Shown: positions 1 to 10,690, numbered from the stretch's first letter. The stretch is 64,000 bases of DNA from Conchocele bisecta (GCA_029237695.1 CM055271.1:87095066-87159065), one strand, 5' to 3'. The notes: a model not told the origin generated them from the letters alone. Translations and numbers: made by a program.

Positions 1-690
1 TGATTTTTTTGTGTACAACATTCAAAGGAAACTTTTATTTGTATTAAAGTAAATTGTTGTATAAATTTGTGTTTTTATTGTTTCAATAAAAGTTGTGAAA
101 AGTTGTCTGGATTCACTCTGTTATTGACACATATCTGTCTGATCTGGATATACACTGTTTGCACAAATTAGTGTCGTGGACTATACTATACCTTACCAAT
201 CATATATGGATGTAAAATCAACAAACCTATCTAACCATGCCTGCACGCATAGCACCAGCATTGTTATTGATGTGTTGCTTGTACCATATTCTTCAGTTAT
301 ATTCATACATAACATTATTATCATGCTTCTTGAAAATATAGTATATGATGTGGAATATGCTGTGTGTATAGTTCTACATGTATAATATGTTTTCTTAATA
401 ATCTCGGATTACATCTTCCCAAAAGTGATATTGCAAAACCATTGAAACCGTGTTAATCCATTATGTATGTGAGAGTCCAGTCACATAGTGTGTATCGTGA
501 CACGAAGCTCCATGGTAGTATCTAGGGCCGTGATATTTTTTTATTGTTTTTGCATTCATCCAAATCATTGTTTCATGTTTGTTGTAACAAACATGTTTAA
601 AGACTAATGTATGTGTGAATGTTGTGATTTTGTCAGATGTGCAAGAATTAATTTGTTTTGTAACTACATGTTTATATTAAATTGTTGCAG
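1..690. other. AT-rich sequence without a recognised gene
   Basis: No reading frame here looks like a known protein; the open frames are short and rich in Cys, Ile and Tyr, as expected by chance in AT-rich DNA. The right edge reads as a splice acceptor (a T/A-rich tract followed by TTGTTGCAG at 682-690) leading into the helicase-like exon at 691, so the last few hundred bases may be intron. Confidence 0.5.
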
Positions 691-1605
691 TTACACAAAC
701 CAGTGGAATTACTGTATAGACGAGATGACACAATCTGCAGACTACAACTTTTTAAGTGACTTAAAATATGCTAAACAAAGATTGGGATTTAAAAATGATA
801 TCAGAGACTAGAAATTAGCGCCGGTAAGGTCAATATATGATGGGCATGATGCAATGGTTATTTTACCAACTGGGTATGGTAAAAGCCTGATTTACCAGTT
901 ATTGTCATACTGACGCAATGGAAACATGCTTCTGTAACGCCAATGATTTCGCTAATAGTTACACTATTGAACTGCATAATACAATACCAGGTGAAAAGGT
1001 TATGCGCTGTCGGAGTGAGTGAGTGAGTGAGTGAGTGAATAGGGTTTAACGTCCGCTTTTCTGACATAGAGGTACAAGCCTCAGGGAGTCTACACGCAGA
1101 CGGGTCAACGGGGTCGAGTCCCGTATCCACCCCTGGGGTTTTTTTCCCCCCCCCCCCCAATGGGGGGTAAAATCCCAACTTCAGAACTCAATATTTACAA
1201 TCAAAAATATATTATTCAGTCCTGAAATTAGAACAACCTGATCTGGTGCCAGGCCCTCGCCACACCAGCATCATTTATCCCATCCCCTAAAAGTAATAGG
1301 ATTAGCGCTAATCTTACTTTTATATATGGGGCATAGCCCGACTCAACTCTCACATACAAGAAAGCCAAAAATGTACATGAGGGCCAAATCCGGTATAGTG
1401 GGTTCCGGAAAGTATGAACCCAATCGTTAAGCCAGTTTAGTCGCCTTTTACGACAAGCAATGGCTACTGCAGCACTATTCTCAGGATCAGTTGATCCCGC
1501 CCCGGTACCTGCACGGGGCATGCGCTGTCGGAATACCAGCATGTTTTATCAACATTGGCGGTTCCAGTGTCAGTTCGATTGTACACGGTTAGTGTTTAGA
1601 TACAT
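691..1605 (+). pseudogene. RecQ-like DNA helicase fragment (broken)
   Basis: This is a remnant of the N-terminal helicase core of a RecQ-type ATP-dependent DNA helicase, which unwinds DNA 3'-5' in repair. After the acceptor at 690 the frame gives an AKQRLGF segment. A TAG stop at 809-811 follows, and then the same frame reads YDGHDAMVILPTGYGKSL, which holds a Walker A motif (GYGKS) in RecQ context. After a frame change near 906-935 it reads TPMISLI, then QVKRLCAVGIPACFIN; the latter is split by the SINE at 1015-1519 and resumes at 1533. This matches the motif Ia region of RecQ helicases. Helicase motifs II-VI are absent from the window. The stop, the frameshift and the insertion make it a pseudogene. 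RecQ-like family membership is recognised from motifs; orthology to a named RecQ is not claimed. Confidence 0.7.
1015..1519 (+). mobile_element. SINE-like element with 13-bp target duplication
   Basis: The 13-mer ATGCGCTGTCGGA occurs at 1002-1014 and again at 1520-1532, exactly flanking a 505-bp block. The block starts with a (GTGA)n run and 'gggtttaacgtccgc'. It contains a box-B-like GGGTCGAGTCCCG near 1105, a long C run, and a stretch around 1438-1470 (cgccttttacgacaagca) that I recognise as a conserved core often seen in molluscan SINE-type repeats. The target duplication fits LINE-machinery insertion. Removing the block rejoins the helicase reading frame, so the insertion came after the coding sequence. 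The exact SINE superfamily is not assigned. Confidence 0.75.
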
Positions 1606-1661
1606 ACTGAAAACAAGATTTATAGACACTCTTCTAGTTGTAATGTGCAGTTGAACATTGT

Positions 1662-1815
1662 ATAAACAAGAACTGCGTCTGCCGAACGCGGATGCCACCT
1701 GCAGCATATTTGAGAAACTGTGACAAAGTGGTTAACCAAAAAGTGTGACGGACGGGACGGACAGACGGTCCAAACACTATATGCCACCCGTTTCATCGAA
1801 ACCCGGTGGCATAAT
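1662..1815 (+). mobile_element. gacgga-type short element, truncated copy
   Basis: This matches the longer copy at 18926-19275: both begin aagaa(a/c)tgcgtctg, continue through gaacgcggatgcc and 'gtgtgacggacgg', and end in the palindrome TATGCCACC..GGTGGCATA. Here the interior is deleted, so the gacgga run joins directly to the terminal hairpin. A terminal hairpin and a gacgga-rich middle are features of abundant non-autonomous repeats in bivalves. No protein is encoded. Confidence 0.6.
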
Positions 1816-2112
1816 TATTTATTTAACTTATGTGCATGCATGGGTAGTTTGACAAACTTTTTAAGGAAACTTCTGAATCTGGATAAGTAGGTGATTTCAG
1901 GAACCCTGGGAATGGAATGGTGCTTAACGGCCCATCAACACAAAAGAGTATCATTTAGGGCCAAGCAATGTAGATAAAGAATAAAAATAATAGTAAAATA
2001 GTATGCTATATGTGATTAGGGTAAAAATATTAATATGATGAACAAAATAAATGAAAAACGTGTATAGAATTATACAATTATAGAAATATGAGACATGTAT
2101 GCAATGATAAAA

Positions 2113-3700
2113 TTAAATCTTCCGATACAAGTTAGTTTCATGTAGAAAGTGAAGCAAACCTTCAATGTTCTCCACCTGGAATAGCTCCGCAAGTGAAGTA
2201 ACATTGAAGTGTTTGCCTCGAATATCGGCAAAATCGATACAGTCCAGTAGGATGTGTTGCACGGTAAATGCGCTGTGGCATGGAATACACCATGGACGCG
2301 GCTCACCTTTGAGCATATATATACGAATGCGTTAGTCGTGTATGTCCAATGCGCAATCGACTAAGGACAACTTCATCCGGGCGTACATGTCTGTAGCCAG
2401 GTGTCCATTCGCCCAGAGTCGGTTTCACAGCATGAAGTTTATTATCTGTGAGCAGATCCCACTGAAACTGCATTGTATCGGAGATGAATGAGTTGATGGA
2501 TGAATTAAAATCATGATAGCAAACAGGAAAATGAGAAGTTGGTAGATCCAGGGCGGCCTTGGCAGCACTATCTGCCGTCATTGCCCTTGATACCAGTATG
2601 ACTGGGTAGCCAACAAAAAATTAATGTCCTTGCCAGACGAAAGTAAAATATGGTGTAAAATGAATTGCTTTCTCCAAGATATTTTCGCGAAATCAAGAGC
2701 AAGTAAAATCGCCCTCGATTCCGCAGAAAATATCGAAGATTTGTCTGGGAGTCTGGATTGAAGATCTCCCTCGGGGACAGCGGCAGCAGATGCTACCCGG
2801 TCCCCGACCTTTGAGCCATCAGTAAAAAGCGGAGTGTATGCATTGTATCTGTCTTTAATCTCAAGAAAAAGTGATTTAAAAATGGATGGATCAGTAGTTG
2901 CTTTCGTGTGCCGACGAAGATCGAAGATCAAATTGGGCTGCTCCAACTGCCACGGTGGAGTATCTGGAACAGCGTATTTGGCAATGTGATCCAGATCCAA
3001 GCCAGCATCGTCTATCAAAGGATCCATTCTCTTGACGAATGGTGGCTTGAAGCTTGGTTTCTTATCGAATACAGCATATGTAGTTCGATGAAAGACAGTG
3101 TCATAAGCTGGATTAGATGGATTGGAATGTAGTTTAGTGGCGTATTGCAAAGATAATTTGGTGAGTCTGTCGTGGAGAGCAGGCTCATTTGCTTCGGCAT
3201 ATAATCTCTGTGCGTTAGACGTACGGAATGCACCCAGGCAGAGTCTTAAGCCTTGGTGATGTATTGGATCGAGTCCGAAGATCGGATTTGCTGGCATATC
3301 CATATACAGTGAATCCATAGTCTAGTTTTGAGCGAACATGTGCGATGTATAGGCGGTGCAGCACCTTTCGGTCTGCACCCCATTTATGATTTGCTACCAC
3401 TCGCATTAAGTTGAGTGCTTTCTGGCATATAGCTTTCAAGTATGGTAAATGAGCTTCAAAAGTGAGTTTAGGATCAAAGACCAATAAATTTCTGCTCCCG
3501 AACAACTGGGATGGGATGTGATCCCAGTTTAAGTTCGGGATCAGGGTGAAGACCGCGTATTTTGCAAAAATGCATGCAGTTAGTTTTCGATTTCGAAAAT
3601 TTAAAGCCGTTTTCTGTGGTCCACTTGTTAATTTTATTGAGGCTCAATTGTAATTGGCGCTCAATAGTTTGCATGTTCTTTTGATTTGTAACATATTAAA
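2113..3700 (-). pseudogene. LINE copy 1 ORF2, RT tail and RNase H (frameshifted)
   Basis: The C-terminal third of LINE ORF2 is spread over several frames. It starts with KINKWTTENGFKFSKSKTNC, the region following the RT palm. Next come the RLYIAHVRSKLDYG linker and an RNase H domain whose first two catalytic positions are visible (TDGSKVGD and SAESRAILLA). The SDSLSS-containing strand present in the other copies is deleted here. The end is a Cys-rich tail (RPWCIPCHSAFTVQHILLDC) with a zinc-knuckle-like CxxCH..H..C, closing with NLYRKI. RNase H would remove RNA from the RNA/DNA hybrid during element replication. The frame breaks near 3480, 3300 and 2580 make it non-functional. Confidence 0.8.
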
Positions 3701-6297
3701 CAAGAGCTGTAGGAGAACAGCATAGCTCGACTACGAGGGTTGTCGATGTACACATAGCTTGACAAACAATGTGGCTGCGGCCTGCATAAAAAGCTTAACC
3801 AAGGTTGACTAAAAAACTTAACCAAGGGAAATTAAGTAAGTAATTCAAGGTTAAATGTAGGTCAATGACAGATATAGGTCAGGGGTTATTGATGTACATC
3901 ACTAGGAGATGAATTTTTCCAAGTATGGTTGCTGTAGGCCCAGGAGTATTCCATATACAAGCTTGACTAAAAACCTTAACCAAGGGGAAATAACTAAGTA
4001 ATCCAAGGATAAAAGTAGGTCAAGGTCAAATATAGGTCAGGGATTATTGATGTACATCACTAGGAGATGAAGTTGTCCAAGTATGGTTGATGTAGGCCCA
4101 GGAGCATTCCATATACAAGCTTGACTATAAACATTAACCAAGTAATTCAAGGTTAAATGTAGGTGAAGGTAAAATATAGGTCAGGGGTTATTGATGTACA
4201 TCCCTATGAGAAAAAGTAATCCAAGTATGGTGTCTGTATGCACAATAGTATTCCATATACAAGCTTGACTAAAAACCTTAACCAAGGTTGACTAAAAACC
4301 TTAACCAAGGGGGATTAACTAATTAATTGAAGGTTAAATGTAGGTCAAGGTGAAATATAGGTCAGGGGTTGTTGATGTACATCACTAGGAGATGAAGTTG
4401 TCCAAGTCACAGGTGGAAGACTCGGACCTATGACACCAAAAAAAATGACTATTAAAAAAATCCCATTACCCCCCCCACCCACCCACCCAAAGCTTTTGGG
4501 TCAACAGGTACAAGTAACCATATGCTATATCAAAGTCGAGTATAAATAGGGCGGTATTATAGAAAGAAGCCTCTCTTTTCCGGCTCGCACAAACACAATA
4601 AACATCGATTAAATGTATGACTTCTGTCTCCGGCAATCGATAAAGGTATTATTAGGTGTGTGAATATACTCACTTCAAATCGCTGTTTCCAGCATTTATT
4701 CAGTTATTCGCATTTTGTATACCCCATCCAAAGCGAAAGTTGCGTGTACGAAAGAATCTCACACAGAATCGGAGGCCGTCCGGCGTGGATTATCGGTCAT
4801 ATTTGACTGGTAGCTGATCGCCAGAAAAGCCGGAAAAGAGAGGCTTCTTTCTATAATAGCCCTATTTATACTCGCCTTGATATAGCATATGGTACTGTAC
4901 GAGACCAAGTGGGTGGGGCAATGGGATTTTTTTAATAGGCATTTTCGTTGGTGTCATAGGTCCGAGTCTTCCACCTGTGGTCCAAGTATGGTTGGTGAAG
5001 GGCCAGGAGTATTCCATCTACAAGATTTAACTAAGTAATTGAAGAGGAAATGTAGGTGAAGTCAAATATAGATCAGGGGTTATTGATGTACATCCCTATG
5101 AGAAAAGGTTGTCCAAGTATGGTGTCTGTATGCACAATAGTATTCCATGTACAAGCTTGAGTAAAAACCTAAACCAAGGTTGACTAAAAACCTTAACCAA
5201 GGTAACTTAAGTAAGTAATTGAAGAGGAAATATAGGTCAAGGTGAAATATATATCAAGGGTTGTTGATCTACATCACTAGGAGATGAAGTTGTCCAAGTA
5301 TGGTGGGTGTAGGGCCAGCAGTATTCCATATACAAGCTTGACTAAAAACCTTAACCAAGGGGAATTAAGTAAGTAATTCAGGAGGAAATGTAGGTCAAGG
5401 TCAAATATAGATCAGGGGTTATTGATGTACATCGCTATGAGAAAAGGTTGTCCAAGTATGGTGTCTGTATGCACAATAGTATTTCATGTAAAAAGCTTGA
5501 CTAAAAACCTTAACCAAGGTTGACTAAAAACCTTAACCAAGGGGAATTAACTAAGTAATTCAAGGTTAAAGGTAGGTCAAAGTCAAATATAGGTCAGGGG
5601 TTGTTGATGTACATCACCAGGAGATAAAGTTGTCCAAGTATGGTTGGTGTAGGGCCAGGAGTATTCCATCTACAAGCTTGACTAAAAACCTTAACAAAAG
5701 ATAATTAACTAAGTAATTCAAGAGGCAATGTAGGTCAAGGTCAAATGTAGGTCAAGGTCAAATATAGATCAAGGGTTATTGATGTACATGCCTAGGAGAT
5801 GAAGCTGTCCAAGTATGGTGGGTGTAGGGCCAGGAGTATTCCATATACAAGCTTCACTAAAAACCTTAACCAAGGAGAATTAACTAAGTAATTGAAGAGG
5901 AAATGTAGGTTAAGGTCAAATATAGACCAGGGGTTATTGATGTACATCCCTATGAGAAAAGGTTGTCCAAGTATGGTGTCTGTATGCACAATAGTATTCC
6001 ATGTACAAGCTTGACTTAAAACCTTAACCAAGGTCGACTAAAAACCTTAACCAAGGGGAATTAACTAAGTAATTCAAGAGGAAATGTAGGTCAAGGTCAA
6101 ATATAGATCAGGGGTTATTGACGTACATCACTAGGAGATGAAGTTGTCCAAGTATGGTGGGTGTAGGGCCAGTAGTATTCCATATACAAGCTTGACTAAA
6201 AACCTTAACCAATGCGTGACGGTGACACCGACGCCGACGCCGACGCCGACGCCGGGGTGACAACATAAGCTCTACTTATTCTTCGAATAGTCGAGCT
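3701..6297 (-). mobile_element. Insert A: tandem-repeat-cored rolling-circle-like element
   Basis: This 2.6 kb block interrupts LINE copy 1 inside the T tract next to the RT YVDD codons. Read in LINE orientation it begins with an imperfect hairpin (AGCTC...GAGCT, 6297-6268). It then has a run of gcgtcg units (6257-6227) and about a dozen degenerate units of roughly 130-190 bp carrying 'ccttaaccaagg', 'aggtcaaggtcaaatatagg' and 'ttgatgtacatc'. It ends with the hairpin GCTGT..ACAGC followed by TCTTG. The LINE's T6 tract appears as five T on one side and three on the other, so only TT is duplicated. Structure and target fit Helentron/pearl-type non-autonomous elements. No protein is encoded; a MITE is nested at 4408-4979. 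Confidence 0.65.
4408..4979. mobile_element. 572-bp MITE with long inverted arms and 8-bp TSD
   Basis: The 8-mer GTCCAAGT lies at 4400-4407 and at 4980-4987 and brackets a block that begins CACAGGTGGAAG and ends with its reverse complement. The arms match for roughly 170 bp with a few differences, and each contains gagtataaataggg, an inward-facing TATA-like box. An 8-bp target duplication is the signature of hAT-type transposition, so this is most likely a non-autonomous hAT MITE inserted into a tandem unit of insert A. The arms include a poly-C/CCCA run. No coding potential is seen. Confidence 0.85.
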
Positions 6298-6418
6298 AAA
6301 AATCATCGAACATATAAAGAAGTCAACACCTGGTTGTAGGCATTTTACAATGTTATTCAGTTTAATGTTAAAAAGGGTAACAGACAATGTACTTTCTCGA
6401 GGCAAGCTTTTAATTCCC

Positions 6419-6784
6419 TCATAGAGAAAGGAGCGTTGTAATGTTCTGAATTGTCTTGTCTGAATGAAAATTAAGTTTAGTTTTCTCTTGCTCAGAATTC
6501 ACCTTCAAGAACTCCTCAGAATAGTTTGCGATGTCATCTTTTGAATAAACTTGGTGTCCTGCTTTGTTGAGGTGATTGATAGAAGTTGGTTTACCTTTAC
6601 CGTTTATCTTACGAATCATGTCCCATGTTGTTTTCATTTTAGATCGCGAATTCAACTTGGAGACAAAAGATCTCCAAGTCTTTCTTTTGCTAGCTTTAAT
6701 TGTGCGTCGAGCTTTCGCTCTAAAAAATATATGAGCATTCACGTTTGGGCTTTGCCGAGGTTTTTGGTATTGTCTTTTCTGCAA
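6419..6784 (-). pseudogene. LINE copy 1 ORF2, EN-RT linker segment
   Basis: This is the linker between endonuclease and RT. The basic segment RAKARRTIKASKRKTWRSFV is followed by MIRKINGKGK and a Ser/Asn-rich stretch, and all of it aligns with copies 2 and 3. It is offset by one frame from the endonuclease ORF (6720-7595). It stops at 6419, where the copy jumps by deletion to the LSVTLFNIKLNNIVKCLQ segment (6395-6300), so most of the RT fingers and palm is missing. Confidence 0.75.
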
Positions 6785-7595
6785 TATCGTGTAAAAGGGA
6801 AAAGTAGTGTTCTATTGGATCTTCCGCATCTCGAAAGCCGTCAAAATCTAGTTCAATCATGCACATATTACGAAATGTGTCCCAATCGGCTTTATGTAAC
6901 TTCCACCTCTGGACTCTGTCAGTGGATGGTGGTCCATTACTCTGTAAGAAGACAGGAAAGTGGTCACTCCCACATAGGTCGTCACCAACTTTTAACGTAA
7001 AGTCTAAATACAGAGAAGGATGACACAGAGTTAAATCCAGAGAGGAATATGAACCGGTTGAGGGATGCAAATATGTGCTCCATTCATTATTAAAAATGCT
7101 GAGATTGTGATCGGAAAGAAAAATTTCAATAAGTTCCCCCTTTTTGTTCGTGTCTTTACAACCCCAAATAATGTTATGTCCGTTAAAATCGCCAAGGAGA
7201 ATGAAAGGCGAAGGGAGCCGAGAGACAATATTATCTACTTCTGATTTTAACAGGACTGCAGATGGTGGAATGTAGATAGAACATAATGTAATAGTCTTGT
7301 GCATCGAAACACTAACGGCCACAGCCTGAAGATTAGTGTTCAGATTCACAAGACTACGTGGGGTGCTCAAATTAACGAGGATTGAGACTCCACCAGATGC
7401 GCGTTCAGCGTTATCTGAACACTTACTGTATATTGCATGAGATTTAAAAGAAAATGTATCGTCAACTTTCAGGAATGTTTCCTGAAGACAAACAGCAATG
7501 GGGTTGTGTGGAGTTAAGGGTCGAGTTAATACAATTGTTAATTCATCACGATTTGCTTTAATTCCTCGACAGTTCCATTGGATAATAGTATTCAT
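6720..7595 (-). CDS. LINE copy 1 ORF2, AP-type endonuclease domain
   Basis: An open 291-residue frame starting at the ORF2 ATG (7593-7595), three bases after the ORF1 stop. It is an apurinic/apyrimidinic-type endonuclease, the domain that nicks target DNA for target-primed reverse transcription. The family motifs appear in order: IQWNCRG near residue 5, CLQET near 36, SIYIPP near 107, LLGDFNGHN near 133, SSLDLTLC near 183 and CGSDHFPV near 209. All expected acidic, Asn and His positions are present. This is the best-preserved endonuclease in the window, because copy 2 carries a frameshift soon after its start. The ORF runs past the domain and closes in an out-of-frame linker. Without an RT it cannot act in cis. 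Confidence 0.85.
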   Translation of the reverse strand: MNTIIQWNCRGIKANRDELTIVLTRPLTPHNPIAVCLQETFLKVDDTFSFKSHAIYSKCSDNAERASGGVSILVNLSTPRSLVNLNTNLQAVAVSVSMHKTITLCSIYIPPSAVLLKSEVDNIVSRLPSPFILLGDFNGHNIIWGCKDTNKKGELIEIFLSDHNLSIFNNEWSTYLHPSTGSYSSLDLTLCHPSLYLDFTLKVGDDLCGSDHFPVFLQSNGPPSTDRVQRWKLHKADWDTFRNMCMIELDFDGFRDAEDPIEHYFSLLHDIAEKTIPKTSAKPKRECSYIF

Positions 7596-7597
7596 GT

Positions 7598-8775
7598 TTA
7601 TGTAGGTGGAAGTATGGGTTTGCGGGGTGGAACATGTTTGGGAGTTGGAGTGTCAGTAGACTCGTGAGTCTCCATCGAGCCGTCCAACGACTCTGTTCTG
7701 TACATAGATGGTACCGTCTGCCCCCTTCTGCGATCCAGGGTCATCAGGCCATTTACTGGGCCGTTTGGAAGGGATCCTCTTCATCGCAGTGGGCCCACCC
7801 CTGATTGGTGGTAGTGGAGAGGCCGACCTGTCATCCTGCCCTTGCCGTGATCGCACAGGAGATATGACCGTCATCTGTTTTTAAGGTCTTTTTAGCCCGA
7901 CCTTTAGGGCTTTTGGAAGGCGTGGCCTTTGAGGTCCCACCTTCCGAAGTAGATTTGGAGGTTGAGGCCTTTGGGCTCCGGCCTCGGGGAGATTGTGTCT
8001 GTGCAGACGATGAGTTTAGATGTGGAAGGCTTGTAGTGTGGCGGATTATAGGGCCACGTTATAGTGGGTTGTTCAGCTGGTTTCCAAGAAACGTCCGTTT
8101 GAGTTGAAATATTTCTGCTGGGTTTGCGAGAGACTGCATCCGAAGCGTAAGAGAAGCCAGGGATAGGAGTTGTTGGCATTTCAACAATCTTCCTGGCATC
8201 AGATATGTTGCGTGTATGTTTCACGCGAACTATCTCCTTCTCGATCTTCCATTTCGGGCAGTCTTTCGAATATGCCGAATGGTTACCATTACAGTTGACA
8301 CAATGTTCGGCCTCCACACAATTGTCATTACTGTGCTTGGCAATGCTACAGCGTACACATGTAAGATCTCTCAAACATCTGTCTTTGTACAATTGGCAAC
8401 GGGTTTGGTATATATGGAGCAACTGTAATCAGTAACCATCTTGTAAGTTTAATTTCTTTCGGTAGTACAGTGAGGTTGAAAGTCGGGACGAAGGTATTGG
8501 TACGGACTAGTTGTCCATTGACTTTACTAATCCTTCTGGCATCAGCGACTCCTTGAGGTTCGAGTTGTTCGATCACCTCTTACTTGAGCAAAGAAACTGT
8601 TGCAGACAATTCTCTGCATGGCTCTTCCTCTCAACTTCTATGAGGTCACCAGAGCGTAAACGCTTCAAATTATTTGGCACTCCTGTCACACTATTCAGGA
8701 TCTTTGACAAAATAAAGACAGACAATTTGGTGAGGGGTTTGTCTGAATAAGTTGCATGGACCACAAGGATGAATA
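7598..8775 (-). pseudogene. LINE copy 1 ORF1 (gag-like, zinc knuckles), broken
   Basis: The 3' part of ORF1, an RNA-binding protein that packages LINE RNA. It starts with VVHATYSDKPLTKLSVF and LKRLRSGDL, jumps over about 35 codons present in copy 2, and resumes at EQLEPQGVADARRI. The Cys/His-rich block is partly preserved (CRSIAKHSNDNCVEAEHC, CNGNHSAYSKDC). It then turns basic and Pro/Ser-rich, ending just before the ORF2 ATG. Several frame changes are seen. The 5' end of this LINE copy is lost at about 8775. Confidence 0.75.
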
Positions 8776-8825
8776 GGTTGGCAAATTTATTTTGATTTTT
8801 TTGTTCATTCGATCCCCGGTTCATG

Positions 8826-9066
8826 GATTATATCCCCCTTTTCTACTTAGAATTTAACCATTTTGCATTGTAACTGGTATAACTTCTAAACCGTAATGTG
8901 CTGGAAGATTGATGCTTGGTATGTAGCTTCTTTATGGTGTTTAGATGAATTTCTATTTTTGCTTTGAAACACTGAACCTTGGATTATCTCCCCCTTTTGG
9001 ACTTGTAATTTTGCCCTGTTTACTATCAAAGCAATATGTGGGGCATCCGTGTTCTATGAATACATT
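8826..9066 (+). repeat. Partial tandem-repeat-cored element, 3' terminus
   Basis: Two degenerate units start 'ggattat(a/c)tcccccttt'. They are followed by a terminal segment, tatcaaagcaatatgtgggg with catccgtgttctatgaa, ending near ATTTTAGTTTA. The same terminal segment ends the nested repeat at 40280-40340, so this is a second fragment of that family. No protein is encoded. Confidence 0.5.
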
Positions 9067-9138
9067 TTAGTTTAGATATAATAGCTTTCCACAGTACCAA
9101 GCACCAGCTTAGCGCCTAATAAAGCGATTTTATTTTGT

Positions 9139-9555
9139 GTGGTAAATGGCACCTGTAAACTCGGTGCTGAATTTATCCATACAGGAGCAATACATGTTCT
9201 ACCACTCGAGTTACAAGCAATGGAACAGGCTCTGTTTATTTCTAAGGCTGCATGTATATCACAGCCACTGGATCCCCGCCTGAAGAAACGCATTTCTGAA
9301 CTGGTGCTGGATGGCGTACAAAGCGTGGCGGAAATGAAAAGACACCTCAAAGGCTTTGTGAGGGAAATCTCTTCAGACCTGCCATTTCCAACCAATCGGA
9401 GGTTTCATCCAAGAGATAAAACAATCCGAAATCAGATGTACGCTACCGAAGTTCAGAATCGGGTGTCCAGTATGGACCAAGACAACGTTGAACATTGTGT
9501 AATACAGATAATGCAGTCATTTCATATAAGTATCATCGTTTTGGATGTTGACTAA
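9139..9555 (+). pseudogene. CARF-like (calcium-responsive transcription factor-like) exon fragment
   Basis: The open frame contains LDPRLKKRISELVLDGVQSV, then AEMKRHLKGFV, PTNRRFHPRDKTIRNQMY and SSMDQDNVEHC, at about residues 44-120. This arrangement (a DPR helix, a MKRHL segment, the NRRF-P...I-N-MY motif, and a D-Q-N helix) resembles the conserved region of CARF-like proteins, which are numerous in invertebrate genomes. Before residue 40 and after about 121 the similarity fades, so the ORF edges are probably not the true exon edges. No neighbouring exons are seen, and it sits between repeats. It is therefore read as an isolated or captured exon. Identification is from memory of the family pattern, and a transposon origin is possible. 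Confidence 0.5.
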
Positions 9556-9756
9556 CACGAGCTTATACATTTTAATATGCGCTTGTAAACTAGTTTTGTT
9601 CGTGCCCACTTGCGGAAAGCGAGACATAGTGATCACAATGACGTCCGGGTCTACGTCCGTCCGTACGACCGAAATATGCGTAAAGGTTTTAAATACCTTA
9701 TATCTGCAGTCATAAGTCACATTGACTTGAAACTTCAAATGATTATTAGTAGTGTA

Positions 9757-9824
9757 GACTGAACCCCATATCCTCTATACAAGGGCAATGACAGGGCAGG
9801 TAGTGCTGCCAAGGCCGCCCTGGA
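9757..9824 (+). repeat. Left arm of a 68-bp inverted repeat containing LINE sequence
   Basis: This arm is the reverse complement of 10617-10686 apart from a small indel. Its first 24 bases are not LINE; the rest (gggcaatgacagggcagg onward) is the RNase H end of the LINE. The two arms flank the minus-strand LINE fragment. Confidence 0.7.
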
Positions 9825-9984
9825 TTAACTCGCAATGAATTCCCATTGTATATCTGTTATCTGTTTTATTTCTGACCTGTACATGTGACCAGATCGAACA
9901 ATGGCAAACTGACCATCCGGAAGACTTTGTTTACTTCCGTAAGAGACAAGCAGCTGAAAGCATCATGGATCCTAACCCAAGCGA

Positions 9985-10663
9985 ATGGAGTGGAATAGTG
10001 CTTAACGGCCCATCAACACAAAAGAGTATCATTTAGGGCCAAGCAATGTAGATGAAGAATAAAAATAATAGTTACATGTGGTAATCAATCAGATAAGGTA
10101 AAAATATTAATATGATAAACAATATAAATGAAAAACGTGCATAGAATTATAAAATTATAGAAATGAGAAACATGTATACAATGATAAAATTATATTTTCC
10201 GATACAAGTTAGTTTCATATAGAAAGTGAAGCAAACCTTCAATGTTCTCCACCTGGAATAGCTCCGCAAGTAAAGTAACATTGAAGTGTTTGCCTCAAAT
10301 ATCGGCAAAATCGATAGTCCAGTAGGATGTGTTGCACGGTAAATGCGCTGTGGCATGGAATACACCATGGACGCGGCTCACCTTTGAGTATATACGAATG
10401 CGTTAGTCGTGTATGTCCAATGCGCAATCGACTAAGGACAACTTCATCCCGGCGTACATGTATGTAGCCAGGAGTCCACTCGACCAGAGTCGGTTTCACA
10501 GCATGAAGTTTATTATCTGTGAGCAGATCCCACTGGATCCGCATTGTATCGGAGATGCACGAGTTGATGGATGATTTAAAATCATGATAGCAAACAGGAA
10601 AATGAGAAGTTGGTAGATCCAGGGCGGCCTTGGCAGCACTATCTGCCCATGTCATTGCCCTTG
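9985..10663 (-). mobile_element. LINE 3' fragment
   Basis: A 5'-truncated LINE copy covering the end of RNase H (ADSAAKAALDLPTSHFPVCY), the Cys-rich tail, the 3' UTR and the CCATTC tail. One-base losses break the frame near 10310. At its 5' end the truncated LINE joins a 24-bp non-LINE segment that is repeated in inverted orientation at 9757-9780. Confidence 0.8.
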
Positions 10664-10690
10664 TATAGAGGATATGGGGTTCAGTCATAG

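Larger units (their letters stand above)
1908..8775 (-). mobile_element. LINE copy 1 (I/Nimb-like), 5' truncated
   Basis: A non-LTR retrotransposon on the minus strand. In its own direction it holds the 3' part of ORF1 (8775-7598), ORF2 (from 7595), and a 3' UTR ending in the family tail TTAAGCACCATTCCATTCC near 1908. It aligns along its length with the copies at 32.4-36.8, 40.7-50.6 and 57.9-62.5 kb. The endonuclease domain is open. Most of the RT is deleted (junction near 6395, with short homology 'aagta'), and insert A (3701-6297) splits the RT at the YVDD position. Endonuclease plus RT plus RNase H, with a CCHC-type ORF1, places it in the I group, probably Nimb-like. It cannot be autonomous. 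Confidence 0.85.

Noticed and set aside
1090..1130. A tRNA gene (box-B-like GGGTCGAGTCCCG)
   Set aside because: No cloverleaf could be assembled around it; it fits the internal promoter remnant of a SINE, which the 13-bp target duplication supports.
858..1178. 106-residue minus-strand frame
   Set aside because: It crosses the poly-C run and the SINE (GTGA)n, opposite the helicase fragment, with no family resemblance.
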